A DNA stretch of 64,000 nucleotides from Streptomyces venezuelae. GTDB lineage: Bacteria > Actinomycetota > Actinomycetes > Streptomycetales > Streptomycetaceae. This document shows positions 49,525 through 58,321 of this stretch, in pieces. Position numbers and translations under genes: made by a program. The stretch is taken from NCBI RefSeq assembly GCF_008642315.1, contig NZ_CP029192.1, positions 5,642,001 through 5,706,000 of the forward strand, given 5' to 3'. Positions within the stretch are counted from its first letter, which is position 1, and every line of letters starts with the position of its first letter. The notes beneath the pieces are model-generated. The model worked only from the letters and a program-made list of their open reading frames with translations, was not told the DNA's origin and made no database searches.

Positions 49525-50886
49525 ATGGAGACCGCTCCGGCATTCGAGGAATTCACCCCCGAGAGCGACTGCGACTGTCCCGGCTGTATTCAATGGCGGC
49601 GCACGGCGCCGCACGCTCTCCCGCCCCGGCTCGGCGGCCACCCCGCGGCATACGGCGCGCGCCGCGCGCTCGTCCTCGCCGCGGCCGCGGGCACCGTGCT
49701 CGGCGGCCAGACGCTGCCCGCGGCGGCATCCGCCGAGGTGGGAGGCCACCTGGCGGACAGGGGCGCGAGCCCGGGCGCGGGCCTGAGGGTGGCTCCCGCC
49801 GACGAAGGACCCGGCACCCCGCAAGGCGGCAAGAGCCCGCTGCACGGCCGCACGGCCACCGCCGCACCGGGCCCGCCGGGCGTCGCCGCCGTCCGGGCGA
49901 CCACCCGGGCGGCGATCATCAACCGGGCCGAGAAGTGGGTCGCGGCGCAGGTGCCGTACCGCATGGACGCGTACTGGTCCGACGGCTACCGGCAGGACTG
50001 CTCGGGCTTTGTCTCGATGGCCTGGAACCTGAGCGGAAACGAATGGACGGGCAGTCTCGGCACGTATGCCGTGCGCATTGCCAAGGACCAGCTGCAGCCC
50101 GGCGACATTCTTCTGTTCCACAATCCGGCGGACCCCAACAAGGGATCGCACGTCACCCTTTTCGGGGGCTGGACGGACTCCGCGCACACGCAATACCTCG
50201 CCTACGAACAGGCGCGTCCGCACGCCAGGAAACAGGCGACTCCCTATGCCTACTGGACCAACGGGAACCGCTATCTGGCCTACCGCTACAAGGGCGTGGG
50301 CGGCGGCACCCCGGGCGGCTCGGGCTCGGCGGACTCCGCCACGACCCGGTACCCGGGCGCGGGGTCCTTCGGTCCCGGGGCGAACAACGGATACGTGACG
50401 CAGCTCGGCAGGGCACTGGTCGCCCGCGGGGGCAAACGGTTCTACCGGTCGGGCCCGGGGCCCCGCTGGAGCGACGCCGACCGCAGGGCGACGCAGGCGT
50501 TCCAGCTGGCGCAGGGCTGGCGGGGCAAGGACGCGGACGGGCTGCCGGGGCCGACGACGTGGACGTACCTGATGAAGGGGAAGGGCCGGGACATCCCGAA
50601 GGCGGGCGCGCCGGGGCCCGGCGCCGCCGCGGGCGCCACCGCGGGCGCCCCGGCCTACCCGGGGCGTGACATCTTCCGGCCCGGCCGCTCGCACCCGGCG
50701 ATCGAGCGGCTCGGCAGACAGCTGGTGAGGAAGGGCTTCGGCAAGCACTACGCACGGGGCCCGGGCCGAACCTGGAGCGAGAGCGACCGCCGCAACGTGG
50801 AGGCGTTCCAGCGCTCCCAGGGCTGGCGCGGCACGGCAGCCGACGGCCATCCGGGGCCGGAGACGTGGCGGCGGTTGTTCCGGTGA
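49525..50886 (+). CDS. Secreted NlpC/P60-like protein with two peptidoglycan-binding-like repeats
   Basis: The product is 453 aa from ATG 49525 with GAGGGG upstream; earlier in-frame starts exist. A hydrophobic stretch (RRALVLAAAAGTVLGG) gives probable export. The NlpC/P60-like core has YRQDCSGFVSMAW (catalytic Cys), GDILLFHNPADPNKGSHVTLFGGW (His) and an acidic or polar residue further on. Two C-terminal repeats follow (VTQLGRALVARGGKRFY...W and IERLGRQLVRKGFGKHY...W), each ending in LPGP/HPGPxTW. It probably hydrolyses or binds cell wall near the tip-glycan machinery. Confidence 0.88.
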   Translation: METAPAFEEFTPESDCDCPGCIQWRRTAPHALPPRLGGHPAAYGARRALVLAAAAGTVLGGQTLPAAASAEVGGHLADRGASPGAGLRVAPADEGPGTPQGGKSPLHGRTATAAPGPPGVAAVRATTRAAIINRAEKWVAAQVPYRMDAYWSDGYRQDCSGFVSMAWNLSGNEWTGSLGTYAVRIAKDQLQPGDILLFHNPADPNKGSHVTLFGGWTDSAHTQYLAYEQARPHARKQATPYAYWTNGNRYLAYRYKGVGGGTPGGSGSADSATTRYPGAGSFGPGANNGYVTQLGRALVARGGKRFYRSGPGPRWSDADRRATQAFQLAQGWRGKDADGLPGPTTWTYLMKGKGRDIPKAGAPGPGAAAGATAGAPAYPGRDIFRPGRSHPAIERLGRQLVRKGFGKHYARGPGRTWSESDRRNVEAFQRSQGWRGTAADGHPGPETWRRLFR

Positions 50887-51173
50887 GCGGGGCGGCGGAG
50901 GTGCCGGGGGGCGGGGCGCCGCTGGCGGGCGGAGTGAGTCCGCCGGTGGGTGGTGTGAGTCCGGTGGCGGGTGGCGTGGGTCCGGTGGCGGTGGCGGGTG
51001 CGGTGAGTCCGCTGGTCAGTGACGCGAGCTCTTCGGCGGGCGCGGTGAGTCCGCCAGTGGGTGGCGTGGGGCCTTCGGTGGGCGTGGTGAGTCCGCCGGT
51101 GGACGACGCGAGGCCGCCGGGTCGGCGGTGTGTGCACGTACGAGATCGAGGTCCGAACGAGTCGGAGGCACGG
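50887..51173. repeat. Degenerate GTGAGTCCGCCGGTGGGTGG-type repeat region
   Basis: About 250 bp of loosely repeated GTGAGTCC-G-(C/G)-CGGTGG units between about 50930 and 51120. The region is open in the frame of the SPFH gene and would encode V-S-P-P-V-G-G repeats, so an N-terminal extension cannot be excluded. The SPFH start at 51174 has its own GGAGG. Confidence 0.55.
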
Positions 51174-52430
51174 ATGAGTGCGACGGCAGCTTCACAGCCC
51201 CAGTCCCCCCAGTCCCGCCAGTCCCCGCAATCCCCTCCGTCCTCTCAGACTCCTCCGTCCTCTCAGGCCCCTCCGTCCTCGCAGTCCCCTCAGCCGTCGC
51301 AGTCCGACGGGGTCTCCGAGTCCGGTGTGCGTGCGCTGCGGGTGATTCAGAGCGAGGCCACCACCGAGATCCCCGTGCACCTCCTCTTCCGTGACGACCC
51401 GGACGACGCGACGGGCGTTCCGCTCGCGCCCGCCGTGGTGCGGCGCAGGCAGGGGTCGGGGGAGCAGCCGCGGGTGACGCGGCGGAGCACGCCGTACGTG
51501 ACCGCGCCGGTCGCCCGGCCCGTGCCCGACGTCGACCCGGCTCTCGTGGCGCGCCGGGCGCGCGTCCTGCCGGGGCTCGCCGGGGTGCTCGGCGGATGCG
51601 CGGGCGTCGCCGGGTGCGCGCTCTCGATGTGGTGGGCGGGCGTGCTGCCGGAGCCCGCGCTGCGGGTGACGGGGCTGCCCGGGTACGAGGGCGCCGGGCT
51701 CGGCGCCGCACAGTGGGCGTCGCTCGCCGGGTCGGGGACGCTCGGCCTCTTCGGGTTCGGCGGACTCGCGCGCGGGCGGGTCGGGCGGGCCTGGGTGCTC
51801 ACCCTCTTCGGCCGCTACCGGGGCACGGTCCGCCGCACCGGCCTCATGTGGGTCAACCCGCTGCTGCTGCGCCGCCGTGTCGACGTACGGCTGCGGCACT
51901 GGCGGAGCGAGCCGATGCCGGCCGTGGACCGCAGCGGCGTCGCGCTGCGGGTCGTGCTCCTCGTGGTGTGGCGGGTCAAGGACCCGGCGCGGGCGACGCT
52001 CGCGGTCGAGGACCACCAGGAGTACCTGCGGGAGTGCGTGGAGGCGACCACGGCACGGGTCCTCTCGCGGCTGCCCGCCGACGCCTTCCACGAGGACGGC
52101 CCGACCCTGCGCGACGCCGACGCCGTGGGCGCCGCGCTGACCCGGGCGCTCGCCGCCGACGCGGAGGCGGTGGGCGTCGAGATCTTCTCGGCACAGCCGA
52201 GCCGCATCGAGTACGCCCCCGAGGTCGCGGACGTGATGCGGCGCCGCCGGGTCGCCGCCCTCGACGCGCGGCACCGCGACACCGTCCTGACCTCGGTGGT
52301 CGACTCGGTCGAGGACACGGTGACGCGGCTGACGACCCGGGGGCTCGTGGAGCTGGACGACTACGAGCGCAAGGCTTTGGTGAAGGACCTGACGGTGGCG
52401 TTCTATACGGGCCATGGAGAACACCGATGA
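51174..52430 (+). CDS. SPFH/band-7 domain membrane protein
   Basis: The product is 418 aa from ATG 51174, with GGAGG 6 nt upstream. An S/P/Q-rich N-terminal repeat (QSPQS, PPSSQ units) and a cytosolic stretch precede two TM segments (VLPGLAGVLGGCAGVAGCALSMWWAG; WASLAGSGTLGLFGFGGLA). An SPFH domain follows, with FGRYRGTVRRTGLMWVNPLLLRRRVDVRL, VDRSGVALRVVLLVVWRV and a coiled tail. SPFH proteins scaffold membrane microdomains. The kinase gene starts 17 bp before its stop. Confidence 0.88.
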   Translation: MSATAASQPQSPQSRQSPQSPPSSQTPPSSQAPPSSQSPQPSQSDGVSESGVRALRVIQSEATTEIPVHLLFRDDPDDATGVPLAPAVVRRRQGSGEQPRVTRRSTPYVTAPVARPVPDVDPALVARRARVLPGLAGVLGGCAGVAGCALSMWWAGVLPEPALRVTGLPGYEGAGLGAAQWASLAGSGTLGLFGFGGLARGRVGRAWVLTLFGRYRGTVRRTGLMWVNPLLLRRRVDVRLRHWRSEPMPAVDRSGVALRVVLLVVWRVKDPARATLAVEDHQEYLRECVEATTARVLSRLPADAFHEDGPTLRDADAVGAALTRALAADAEAVGVEIFSAQPSRIEYAPEVADVMRRRRVAALDARHRDTVLTSVVDSVEDTVTRLTTRGLVELDDYERKALVKDLTVAFYTGHGEHR

Positions 52431-53127
52431 CGTGCAGAACGCCGATGACGTGGAGAACGCGGGCGGGGCGGCCGCGACCGCGGCCGGGGCGATCGGGCTC
52501 GCGGAGCTCGCCGCCGACGCCTGGCGGCTGACGGACGGCGGCGTCCCGCGCACCGTCCTCGGCATCGCCGGCCCACCCGGCACCGGCAAGTCGACGCTCG
52601 CGCGGGCCCTGGCCGACCGGATCGGGGAGGGCGCCGCGTATCTGCCGCTGGACGGGTTCCACCTCTCCAACGGCCAGCTGGCGCGGCTCGGCCTCACCGC
52701 CCGCAAGGGCTCGGAGCCCAGTTTCGACGTGGCGGGATACGTCGCCCTGCTGCGCCGCGTACTCGAAGACCCGGGGCACGACATCTACGTACCCGATTAC
52801 GACCGCACGCTGAACGAACCGATCGCGGCCCGCCACCTCGTCGCCCCGGGAGCCCGTCTCGTGATCACCGAGGGGAACTATCTCGCCTGCGATCTGCCCG
52901 GCTGGCGGGAGGCGCGGGCGCTGATGGGGGAGTGCTGGTACCTGGACTCACCTGGAGAGGTACGTCAACAGCGGCTCATGGAGCGTCAGTTGGCGGGCGG
53001 GCGGACGCCGGAGCAGGCCGCGGAGTGGCTCGCGACGAACGACGGGCCCAACGGTGAACTCGTGGAGACCTCGCGCCGACGATGCGGACGGATCCTCTCC
53101 ACGATTGGTATGGACATGTTCAACTAA
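52414..53127 (+). CDS. P-loop nucleoside/sugar kinase family protein
   Basis: The product is 237 aa from ATG 52414, overlapping the SPFH gene. After an Asp/Ala-rich N-terminus comes Walker A GIAGPPGTGKSTLA, then PLDGFHLSNGQLARLG, the Asp-rich IYVPDYDRTLNEP, VITEGNYLACD and LATNDGPNGELVE. This is the uridine-kinase/pantothenate-kinase-like group used for nucleosides, fructose or other sugars. The true substrate is unknown. Confidence 0.9.
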   Translation: MENTDDVQNADDVENAGGAAATAAGAIGLAELAADAWRLTDGGVPRTVLGIAGPPGTGKSTLARALADRIGEGAAYLPLDGFHLSNGQLARLGLTARKGSEPSFDVAGYVALLRRVLEDPGHDIYVPDYDRTLNEPIAARHLVAPGARLVITEGNYLACDLPGWREARALMGECWYLDSPGEVRQQRLMERQLAGGRTPEQAAEWLATNDGPNGELVETSRRRCGRILSTIGMDMFN

Positions 53128-53142
53128 CGGCAATAACCTCAG

Positions 53143-53161
53143 ACTTGGTCTAGACCGCAGT
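53143..53161. promoter_or_regulatory. DasR-responsive (dre) element before the LPMO gene
   Basis: ACTTGGTCTAGACCGCAGT differs by two central-flank positions from the dre consensus A-C/G-TGGTCTAGACCA-C/G-T, and its core TGGTCTAGACC is intact. It lies 44 bp upstream of the LPMO ATG. DasR, a GntR/HutC regulator, represses chitin and GlcNAc genes and is released by GlcN-6-P-type ligands. Confidence 0.75.
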
Positions 53162-53204
53162 GCGCGCACGTCCCACGGAACCCCACGTTCGGCAGGAGCG
53201 GCAC

Positions 53205-53807
53205 ATGCGAAACAAGAAGATGTACGCGGCCATGGTCGGCCTCGGCACGGTCGGCGCGTTCGCGCTCTCCGCCGGGGGCGCGAGCAGCCACGGCTACACG
53301 GATCTGCCGGCCAGCCGGCAGATCAACTGTGCGAAAGGCGTGGTGACGAACTGCGGCTCCATCCAGTGGGAGCCACAGAGCGTCGAGGGGCCCAAGGGCT
53401 TCCCGGCCGGGGGTCCTGCCGACGGCAAGATCTGTTCGGCGGGCATCGCCGGATTCGACCAGCTCAACTCGCCCAAGGCGCCGAACGGCGGGGCCTGGCC
53501 GACGACGAAGGTGAGCGGCGGCCAGAACTACACGTTCCGCTGGCAGTTCACCGCGCGCCACCGCACCACGGACTTCAAGTACTACATCACCAAGCAGGGC
53601 TGGGACGACAGCAAGGCGGTGACCAGGTCCGCCCTGGAGACCACGCCGTTCCTCAATGTGCCGTACAACAGCCAGCAGCCGCCCGCGACCCTCTCGCACA
53701 GCGGCACGATCCCCGGTGGCCGCAGCGGGCACCACGTGATCGTCGCCGTCTGGACGGTCGCGGACACGGCGAACGCGTTCTACGCCTGCTCGGACGTCCA
53801 ATTCTGA
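53205..53807 (+). CDS. AA10 lytic polysaccharide monooxygenase (CslA-associated type)
   Basis: The product is 200 aa from ATG 53205 with AGGAG upstream. A 28-aa signal peptide leaves mature His1 (His29 of the precursor, HGYTDLPASRQ). The second brace His is His119 (TARHRTTDF), and the axial-site Phe is near 192 (NAFYACSD). Four Cys fit two disulfides. It is the single-domain AA10 type. The S. lividans homologue near cslA/glxA (LpmP) acts with that glycan system. A dre-like site precedes the gene. Confidence 0.94.
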   Translation: MRNKKMYAAMVGLGTVGAFALSAGGASSHGYTDLPASRQINCAKGVVTNCGSIQWEPQSVEGPKGFPAGGPADGKICSAGIAGFDQLNSPKAPNGGAWPTTKVSGGQNYTFRWQFTARHRTTDFKYYITKQGWDDSKAVTRSALETTPFLNVPYNSQQPPATLSHSGTIPGGRSGHHVIVAVWTVADTANAFYACSDVQF

Positions 53808-53811
53808 TGCC

Positions 53812-53851
53812 GAGCGGCGCTCGAGAGTTCTGAGCGGCGCTCGAGAGTTCT
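53812..53851. repeat. Two perfect 20-bp tandem repeats
   Basis: GAGCGGCGCTCGAGAGTTCT occurs at 53812-53831 and 53832-53851, followed by a degenerate third copy (GAGCATTGCTTGAGGAAC). It lies just after the LPMO stop codon. Confidence 0.9.
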
Positions 53852-53893
53852 GAGCATTGCTTGAGGAACTTCCCCTCACCCCACGGGTAGGTT

Positions 53894-53928
53894 CTGCGCA
53901 CGCCGTGCCGACCTCACGGCGTGCGCAG
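53894..53928. terminator. 14-bp perfect hairpin between LPMO and DUF3592 genes
   Basis: CTGCGCACGCCGTG (53894-53907) pairs with CACGGCGTGCGCAG (53915-53928) across a 7-nt loop. It could terminate LPMO transcription or attenuate the following gene, whose ATG is 50 nt away. Confidence 0.7.
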
Positions 53929-53977
53929 AGCCGCACGCACGCATCGTGCGCGGCCGGAACAGACCGCGGGGGTCCTC

Positions 53978-54442
53978 ATGGAGTTCATGTTCTACGCCCT
54001 GCCCGGAATCATCGCCGTAGGGGTGCTCTTCATGGCCGCTCAGGTGGTCAGGCGCTCCACCCAGCTGAGCCGGGCCTGGAACAGCGGTCTGACGGCGGAG
54101 GCGCGCTGCCTGCGCACGTACACGACGACCAGCGGCAGCGACGACAGCGTCTCCACGACCCTGCACCACGTCTACGAATTCCTCACCCGCGAGGGCCGCT
54201 CCGTCCGCTTCGAGGAGGAGGACGGCCCGGCGACGACCGTCGAGGGCGACATCGTCACCGTGCACTACACGGCCGAGAGCCCCGAAGCCGCCACCGCCCA
54301 CGCGCCGCGCCCCTTCGCGATGGCGGCGGGCACGGTGGCGATGCTCTGCTTCCTCGGCCTGATGCTGGCGTTCTGCGTCTTCTTCATGACGACCGTGCAC
54401 TCGTTCTTCGAGGCCGACGACATGTTCACCGACATGCCGTGA
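53978..54442 (+). CDS. DUF3592 membrane protein
   Basis: The product is 154 aa from ATG 53978. It has an N-terminal TM (FYALPGIIAVGVLFMAAQVV), a soluble beta-rich middle with HVYEFLTREGRSVRFEEEDGP and V-H-Y-T, and a C-terminal TM (AMLCFLGLMLAFCVFFMTT). This two-TM plus central beta domain layout is DUF3592. The function is unknown. A strong hairpin precedes it. Confidence 0.85.
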   Translation: MEFMFYALPGIIAVGVLFMAAQVVRRSTQLSRAWNSGLTAEARCLRTYTTTSGSDDSVSTTLHHVYEFLTREGRSVRFEEEDGPATTVEGDIVTVHYTAESPEAATAHAPRPFAMAAGTVAMLCFLGLMLAFCVFFMTTVHSFFEADDMFTDMP

Positions 54443-54482
54443 CGCTCCACTTCTGACGCGGCGTCAATTATGGTGCGCGCCC

Positions 54483-56141
54483 ATGGAGTCCACCGGAGCA
54501 ACGGTCGCGGAACTCGTACAGGCGCGGTGGGGCGACCACCGCACCGGCCTGCGCCACGCGGGCGGTGAGCTGTCCCACCACCAGATGGCGGCGGGCGCGG
54601 CGGCCAGAGCCGCGCTCCTCGCCGACCTGCTGCCGCGCCACGCCGCACCGCACATCGGCGTTCTGCTCGACAACACCCCCGAGTACCCGCTCTGGCTGAG
54701 CGCGGCCGCCCTCGCGGGCACGGCCGTCGCGGGCATCAACCCCACCCGGCGCGGCCCGGAGCTGGCCCGCGACATCCTGCACACCGACTGCGCGGTCCTC
54801 GTGACGGAACGCGCCCACCTGCACCTGCTCGACGGCCTCGAACTCCCCGGCGTTCGCCTCCTGGTGACCGACACCGACGCCTACACGCACCTCCTCGCGC
54901 CCTACGCCGACGCCACCCCCGAGATCGCCCCCACCGTCCGCCCCGGCAGCCGCATGCTGCTCTACTTCACGTCCGGCTCGACCGGCGCACCCAAAGCGGC
55001 GATCTGCAGCCAGGGCAGGCTCGCCGCGGCCGGCCGTTCCCTGGTCGCGCACTTCGGCGTGCGCGCCGACGACACCCACTACATCTGCATGCCCATGTTC
55101 CACGGCAACGCGGTGATCGCCGACTGGGCCCCCGCGCTCGCCGCGGGCGCGGGTGTGGCGCTGCGGGCCCGCTTCTCCGCGTCCCGGTTCCTGTCCGATG
55201 TGCGGGAGTTCGGTGCCACGTACTTCACGTACGTCGGCCGCGCGGTCCAGTACGTCCTCGCCACGCCCGAGCGGCCCGACGACCGCGACAATCCGCTGCG
55301 GGTCGGCTTCGGCACCGAGGCGGGAGCGGTGGACGCGGCACGCTTCGAGAAGCGGTTCGGGGTGCGGCTCGTCGAGGGGTACGGATCCTCCGAGGGCGGC
55401 GCGGCGATCCAGCGCACCCCGGGCACGCCCCTGGGAGCGATCGGCCGGCAGGCACCCGGCGACGACCTCGCGGTCGTGGACCCGGACACGCGCCGGGAGT
55501 GCGAGACCGCCCGCTTCAGCGCGTCCGGCCGACTGCTGAACGGCGAGGCGGCGATAGGGGAGTTGGTGAACCGGGGGCCGAACCCCTTCGAGGGGTACTG
55601 GCGCAACGACGAGGCCCAGGCGGAACGCCGACGGGACGGCTGGTACTGGACGGGGGACCTCTTCTACCGCGACGGCGACGGCTACCTCTACTTCGCGGGA
55701 CGCACGGACGACCGGCTGCGGGTGGACAGCGAGAACCTGGCGGCGGCGATGATCGAGAACATCCTCGCGCGGTACGAGGGGGCGGCGGCCGTGGCGGTGT
55801 ACGCGGTGCCGGACCCGGTCGCGGGCGACCAGGTGATGGCGGCGCTCGCCCCGCCCCCCGACACCCCCTTCGACCCGCTCGCGTTCGCCGAATTCCTCGT
55901 CACACAGCCCGACTTGGGGACGAAGATGACACCACGTTTCGTGCGGGTGGTCCCGCGCATGCCGGTGACGGCGACGAACAAGGTCGCCCGGGGCGAACTG
56001 CGCCGCGAGGGCTTCCGCTGCGCCGACCCGGTCTGGTGGCGCCCGCCCGGCGCCTCCGTGTACGAACCCCTGACACCGGCGGACACGGAGACCCTGCTGG
56101 GCCACTACCGGGCCCAGGGCCGCGACGCCCTCCTGACGTAA
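54483..56141 (+). CDS. Acyl-CoA synthetase / AMP-binding enzyme (FadD-like)
   Basis: The product is 552 aa from ATG 54483. The P-loop is YFTSGSTGAPKA, then the A5 motif EGYGSSEGG, the A7 motif WYWTGDLFYRDGDGYLYFAGR, the A8 hinge TDDRLRVDSENL, and the C-terminal catalytic Lys in TNKVARGEL. It activates a carboxylate, probably a fatty or aromatic acid, to an acyl-CoA via an acyl-AMP. The N-terminal substrate pocket does not reveal chain length. A TATGGT -10-like motif is 8 nt before the ATG. Confidence 0.92.
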   Translation: MESTGATVAELVQARWGDHRTGLRHAGGELSHHQMAAGAAARAALLADLLPRHAAPHIGVLLDNTPEYPLWLSAAALAGTAVAGINPTRRGPELARDILHTDCAVLVTERAHLHLLDGLELPGVRLLVTDTDAYTHLLAPYADATPEIAPTVRPGSRMLLYFTSGSTGAPKAAICSQGRLAAAGRSLVAHFGVRADDTHYICMPMFHGNAVIADWAPALAAGAGVALRARFSASRFLSDVREFGATYFTYVGRAVQYVLATPERPDDRDNPLRVGFGTEAGAVDAARFEKRFGVRLVEGYGSSEGGAAIQRTPGTPLGAIGRQAPGDDLAVVDPDTRRECETARFSASGRLLNGEAAIGELVNRGPNPFEGYWRNDEAQAERRRDGWYWTGDLFYRDGDGYLYFAGRTDDRLRVDSENLAAAMIENILARYEGAAAVAVYAVPDPVAGDQVMAALAPPPDTPFDPLAFAEFLVTQPDLGTKMTPRFVRVVPRMPVTATNKVARGELRREGFRCADPVWWRPPGASVYEPLTPADTETLLGHYRAQGRDALLT

Positions 56142-56172
56142 CCGCCGTCACGACCGATTACGATCCACGACC

Positions 56173-56493
56173 ATGAGCGCGTCAGAACAGACCGAGCCGC
56201 AGGACCACCTCCACGACGAGGACGCGCCCCACGAGGGCCCCACCCCCGCCGCCCGCGCCCGGCGCGCCCGCATCGCCGCGGCCTCGCTGCTCATGGCCGC
56301 CGCCGCGGTCGTCCTCGCCCTGCGCCTGGCCAGCCGCTCCTCCGTCCTCGTCGTCGGCGTCTACGGCCTGCTGCTCATCCTCTGCGGCGGCGTCATCGAA
56401 CTGAGCCGCCGCGGCCGCACCCGGCTCGGCACGTATCTGCTCGCCGCGGGCCTCGCGGCGGCACTGGTCATGGACGGGTTCGTCCTCTCGTAA
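56173..56493 (+). CDS. Small acidic-tail membrane protein
   Basis: The product is 106 aa from ATG 56173. An acidic His/Asp/Glu-rich N-terminus (EQTEPQDHLHDEDAPHEGP) precedes three hydrophobic helices (IAAASLLMAAAAVVLAL; LVVGVYGLLLILCGGVI; YLLAAGLAAALVMDGF). No family is recognised. TACGAT lies 8 nt before the ATG, fitting a near-leaderless transcript. It is 31 bp after the acyl-CoA synthetase gene. Confidence 0.7.
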   Translation: MSASEQTEPQDHLHDEDAPHEGPTPAARARRARIAAASLLMAAAAVVLALRLASRSSVLVVGVYGLLLILCGGVIELSRRGRTRLGTYLLAAGLAAALVMDGFVLS

Positions 56494-56518
56494 CGTCCCT
56501 GCGCGAGCGTCCCCGTGC

Positions 56519-57163
56519 TCAGGACTCCAGGTACCGCAGCACCGCGAGCACCCGGCGGCTGTATCCCGTCGTGCGGTGCAGGCCCAGCTTGTCGAAGATC
56601 GCGTTGAGGTTCTTCTCGACCGCGCTCAGGGAGATGTGCAGCTTCTCGCCGATGGCCGCGTTGGTGTGGCCCTCGGCCAGTGCCTCCAGGACCGTGCGCT
56701 CCCTCGGGGTGAGGCGGGTCAGCGGGTCGACGTGGGTGGTGCGGATGAGCAACTGCCGTACGACTTCCGGGTCGATGGCGGCGCCTCCCGCGTGCACCCG
56801 CTCCAACGCGTCCAGGAACTCCTCGACCTGGGCGACCCGGTCCTTGAGGAGGTATCCGACGCGCTCGGCGCTCGAAGTGAGCAGCTGGGCCGCGTAGTTG
56901 CGCTCCACGTACTGGGAGAGGACGACCACGCCGATCTCCGGGCGCAGTTCACGGATGCGCACCGCCGCGCGCAGGCCCTCGTCGGTGTGGTCGGGCGGCA
57001 TCCGGATGTCGGTGACGACGACGTCGGGGGCGTGCGCCTCGACCTCGCGAAGGAGCGCGTCGGCGTCGCCCACGGCGGCGAGGACCTCGTGGCCCTCCTC
57101 GGCGAGCAGCCGGACCAGGCCCTCCCGCAGCAGGGTCGAGTCCTCGGCGAGGATTACGCGCAC
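56519..57163 (-). CDS. NarL/LuxR-family response regulator
   Basis: The product is 214 aa from GTG 57163, overlapping the kinase gene by 10 bp. The receiver domain has the acidic pocket (LAEDSTLL), phospho-Asp in VVTDIRMPP, and the Lys of GYLLKDR. A C-terminal LuxR HTH has LTPRERTVLEALAEGHTNAAIGEKLHISLSAVEKNL. It is the partner of the adjacent HisKA_3 kinase. The targets are unknown. Confidence 0.95.
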   Translation of the reverse strand: MRVILAEDSTLLREGLVRLLAEEGHEVLAAVGDADALLREVEAHAPDVVVTDIRMPPDHTDEGLRAAVRIRELRPEIGVVVLSQYVERNYAAQLLTSSAERVGYLLKDRVAQVEEFLDALERVHAGGAAIDPEVVRQLLIRTTHVDPLTRLTPRERTVLEALAEGHTNAAIGEKLHISLSAVEKNLNAIFDKLGLHRTTGYSRRVLAVLRYLES

Positions 57164-58311
57164 GGCAGCTCCGCGGTGATCGTGGTGGGTCCCCCGAGGG
57201 GGCTGTCGACACGCAGTGTGCCGTCGAGCGCGGCGACCCGGCTGCCCAGTCCGGTGAGCCCGCTGCCTGCCGGGTCCGCACCGCCGACGCCGGTGTCGCG
57301 GACGAGGACGGTGAGCGTCGAGCCCCGCTGCCGTACGCACACGGAGACCTCGTCGGCCGCCGCGTGCTTGGCGGCGTTGTTCACCGCCTCCGACACGACG
57401 AAGTAGGCGGCCGTCTCGACGGCGGACGGCAGCGGCTCCGGTACGTCGTACTCCATGCGCACGGGCACCGCGCACCGCTCCGACACCCCGCCGAGCGCCT
57501 CGCGGAGCCCGAGGCCGTCGAGCGCGGTGGGGTAGACCCGCCAGGCCACCTCGCGCAGTTCGGTGAGGACCTCCTGCGCCTCCTTGTGTGCCTGTTCGAG
57601 CAGGGCGTCGGCCCGCTCGGGGGTGCGGCCGCGGCGGGCCCGGCCGAGCAGCATGGCGAGGGCGACGAGCCGCTGCTGGACGCCGTCGTGCAGGTCGCGC
57701 TCGACGCGGCGCCGCTCCACGTCGACCGCGTGCACGACCGCGGCGCGGCTGGTGGCCAGCTCGTCGATGCGGCGCTGGAGGAGTTCCCGCTCGGAGGGGC
57801 CGAAGCACTCACGGGCCAGCCGGGCGTCCTGCTCGGTCAGCGCGCGCAGCCCCTGCACGGCGAGGAAGAGCAGGGTGCCGCCGAGCACGACCTGACTGAC
57901 CACGTCCACCCAGGTCATCGTGGAGCGGGTGGTGAGGGAGACCGCGAAGATCCCCGCGAGGACGGCGCCGAAGTCGACGAGACCGACCACGACGGCGCAC
58001 AGCAGCCCGGAGTACGTGCGGGCCGCGAGGTAGCGCAGGATCTGCCGGTCGTCGGCGCGGTGCTCGGGGAACACGTCGTGGAAGAAGAGGGACCGGCGCC
58101 CGCGCTCCAGCGCGGTGAGCCTGCGGGCGCCCGCCGCGAGCAGGGCATGGGCGCGGACGCGGGTGCGCGGCCAGAGCAGGAACGCGCCGAGGGCCGCCCC
58201 CGCGACGACGAAGTACAGCAGCCCGAGCAGGGCGGTCAGGCACCCCACGAGCACCCCGGCGACCCGCATGAGCAACGGCGCGGCTACGGGTTCCCTCACA
58301 TCTCCCGACAC
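57154..58311 (-). CDS. HisKA_3 sensor histidine kinase
   Basis: The product is 385 aa from ATG 58311. The N-terminal half has multiple TM helices (LVGCLTALLGLLYFVVAGAALGAFLLW; LLCAVVVGLVDFGAVLAGIFAVSL; VVSQVVLGGTLLFLAV). The H-box is ERDLHDGVQQRLVALAMLLG. The HATPase has an N-box VSEAVNNAAKHA and DTGVGGADPAGSGLTGLGSRV. It is translationally coupled to its response regulator. The ligand is unknown. Confidence 0.95.
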   Translation of the reverse strand: MSGDVREPVAAPLLMRVAGVLVGCLTALLGLLYFVVAGAALGAFLLWPRTRVRAHALLAAGARRLTALERGRRSLFFHDVFPEHRADDRQILRYLAARTYSGLLCAVVVGLVDFGAVLAGIFAVSLTTRSTMTWVDVVSQVVLGGTLLFLAVQGLRALTEQDARLARECFGPSERELLQRRIDELATSRAAVVHAVDVERRRVERDLHDGVQQRLVALAMLLGRARRGRTPERADALLEQAHKEAQEVLTELREVAWRVYPTALDGLGLREALGGVSERCAVPVRMEYDVPEPLPSAVETAAYFVVSEAVNNAAKHAAADEVSVCVRQRGSTLTVLVRDTGVGGADPAGSGLTGLGSRVAALDGTLRVDSPLGGPTTITAELPCA

Positions 58312-58321
58312 TAGCCGAGCC

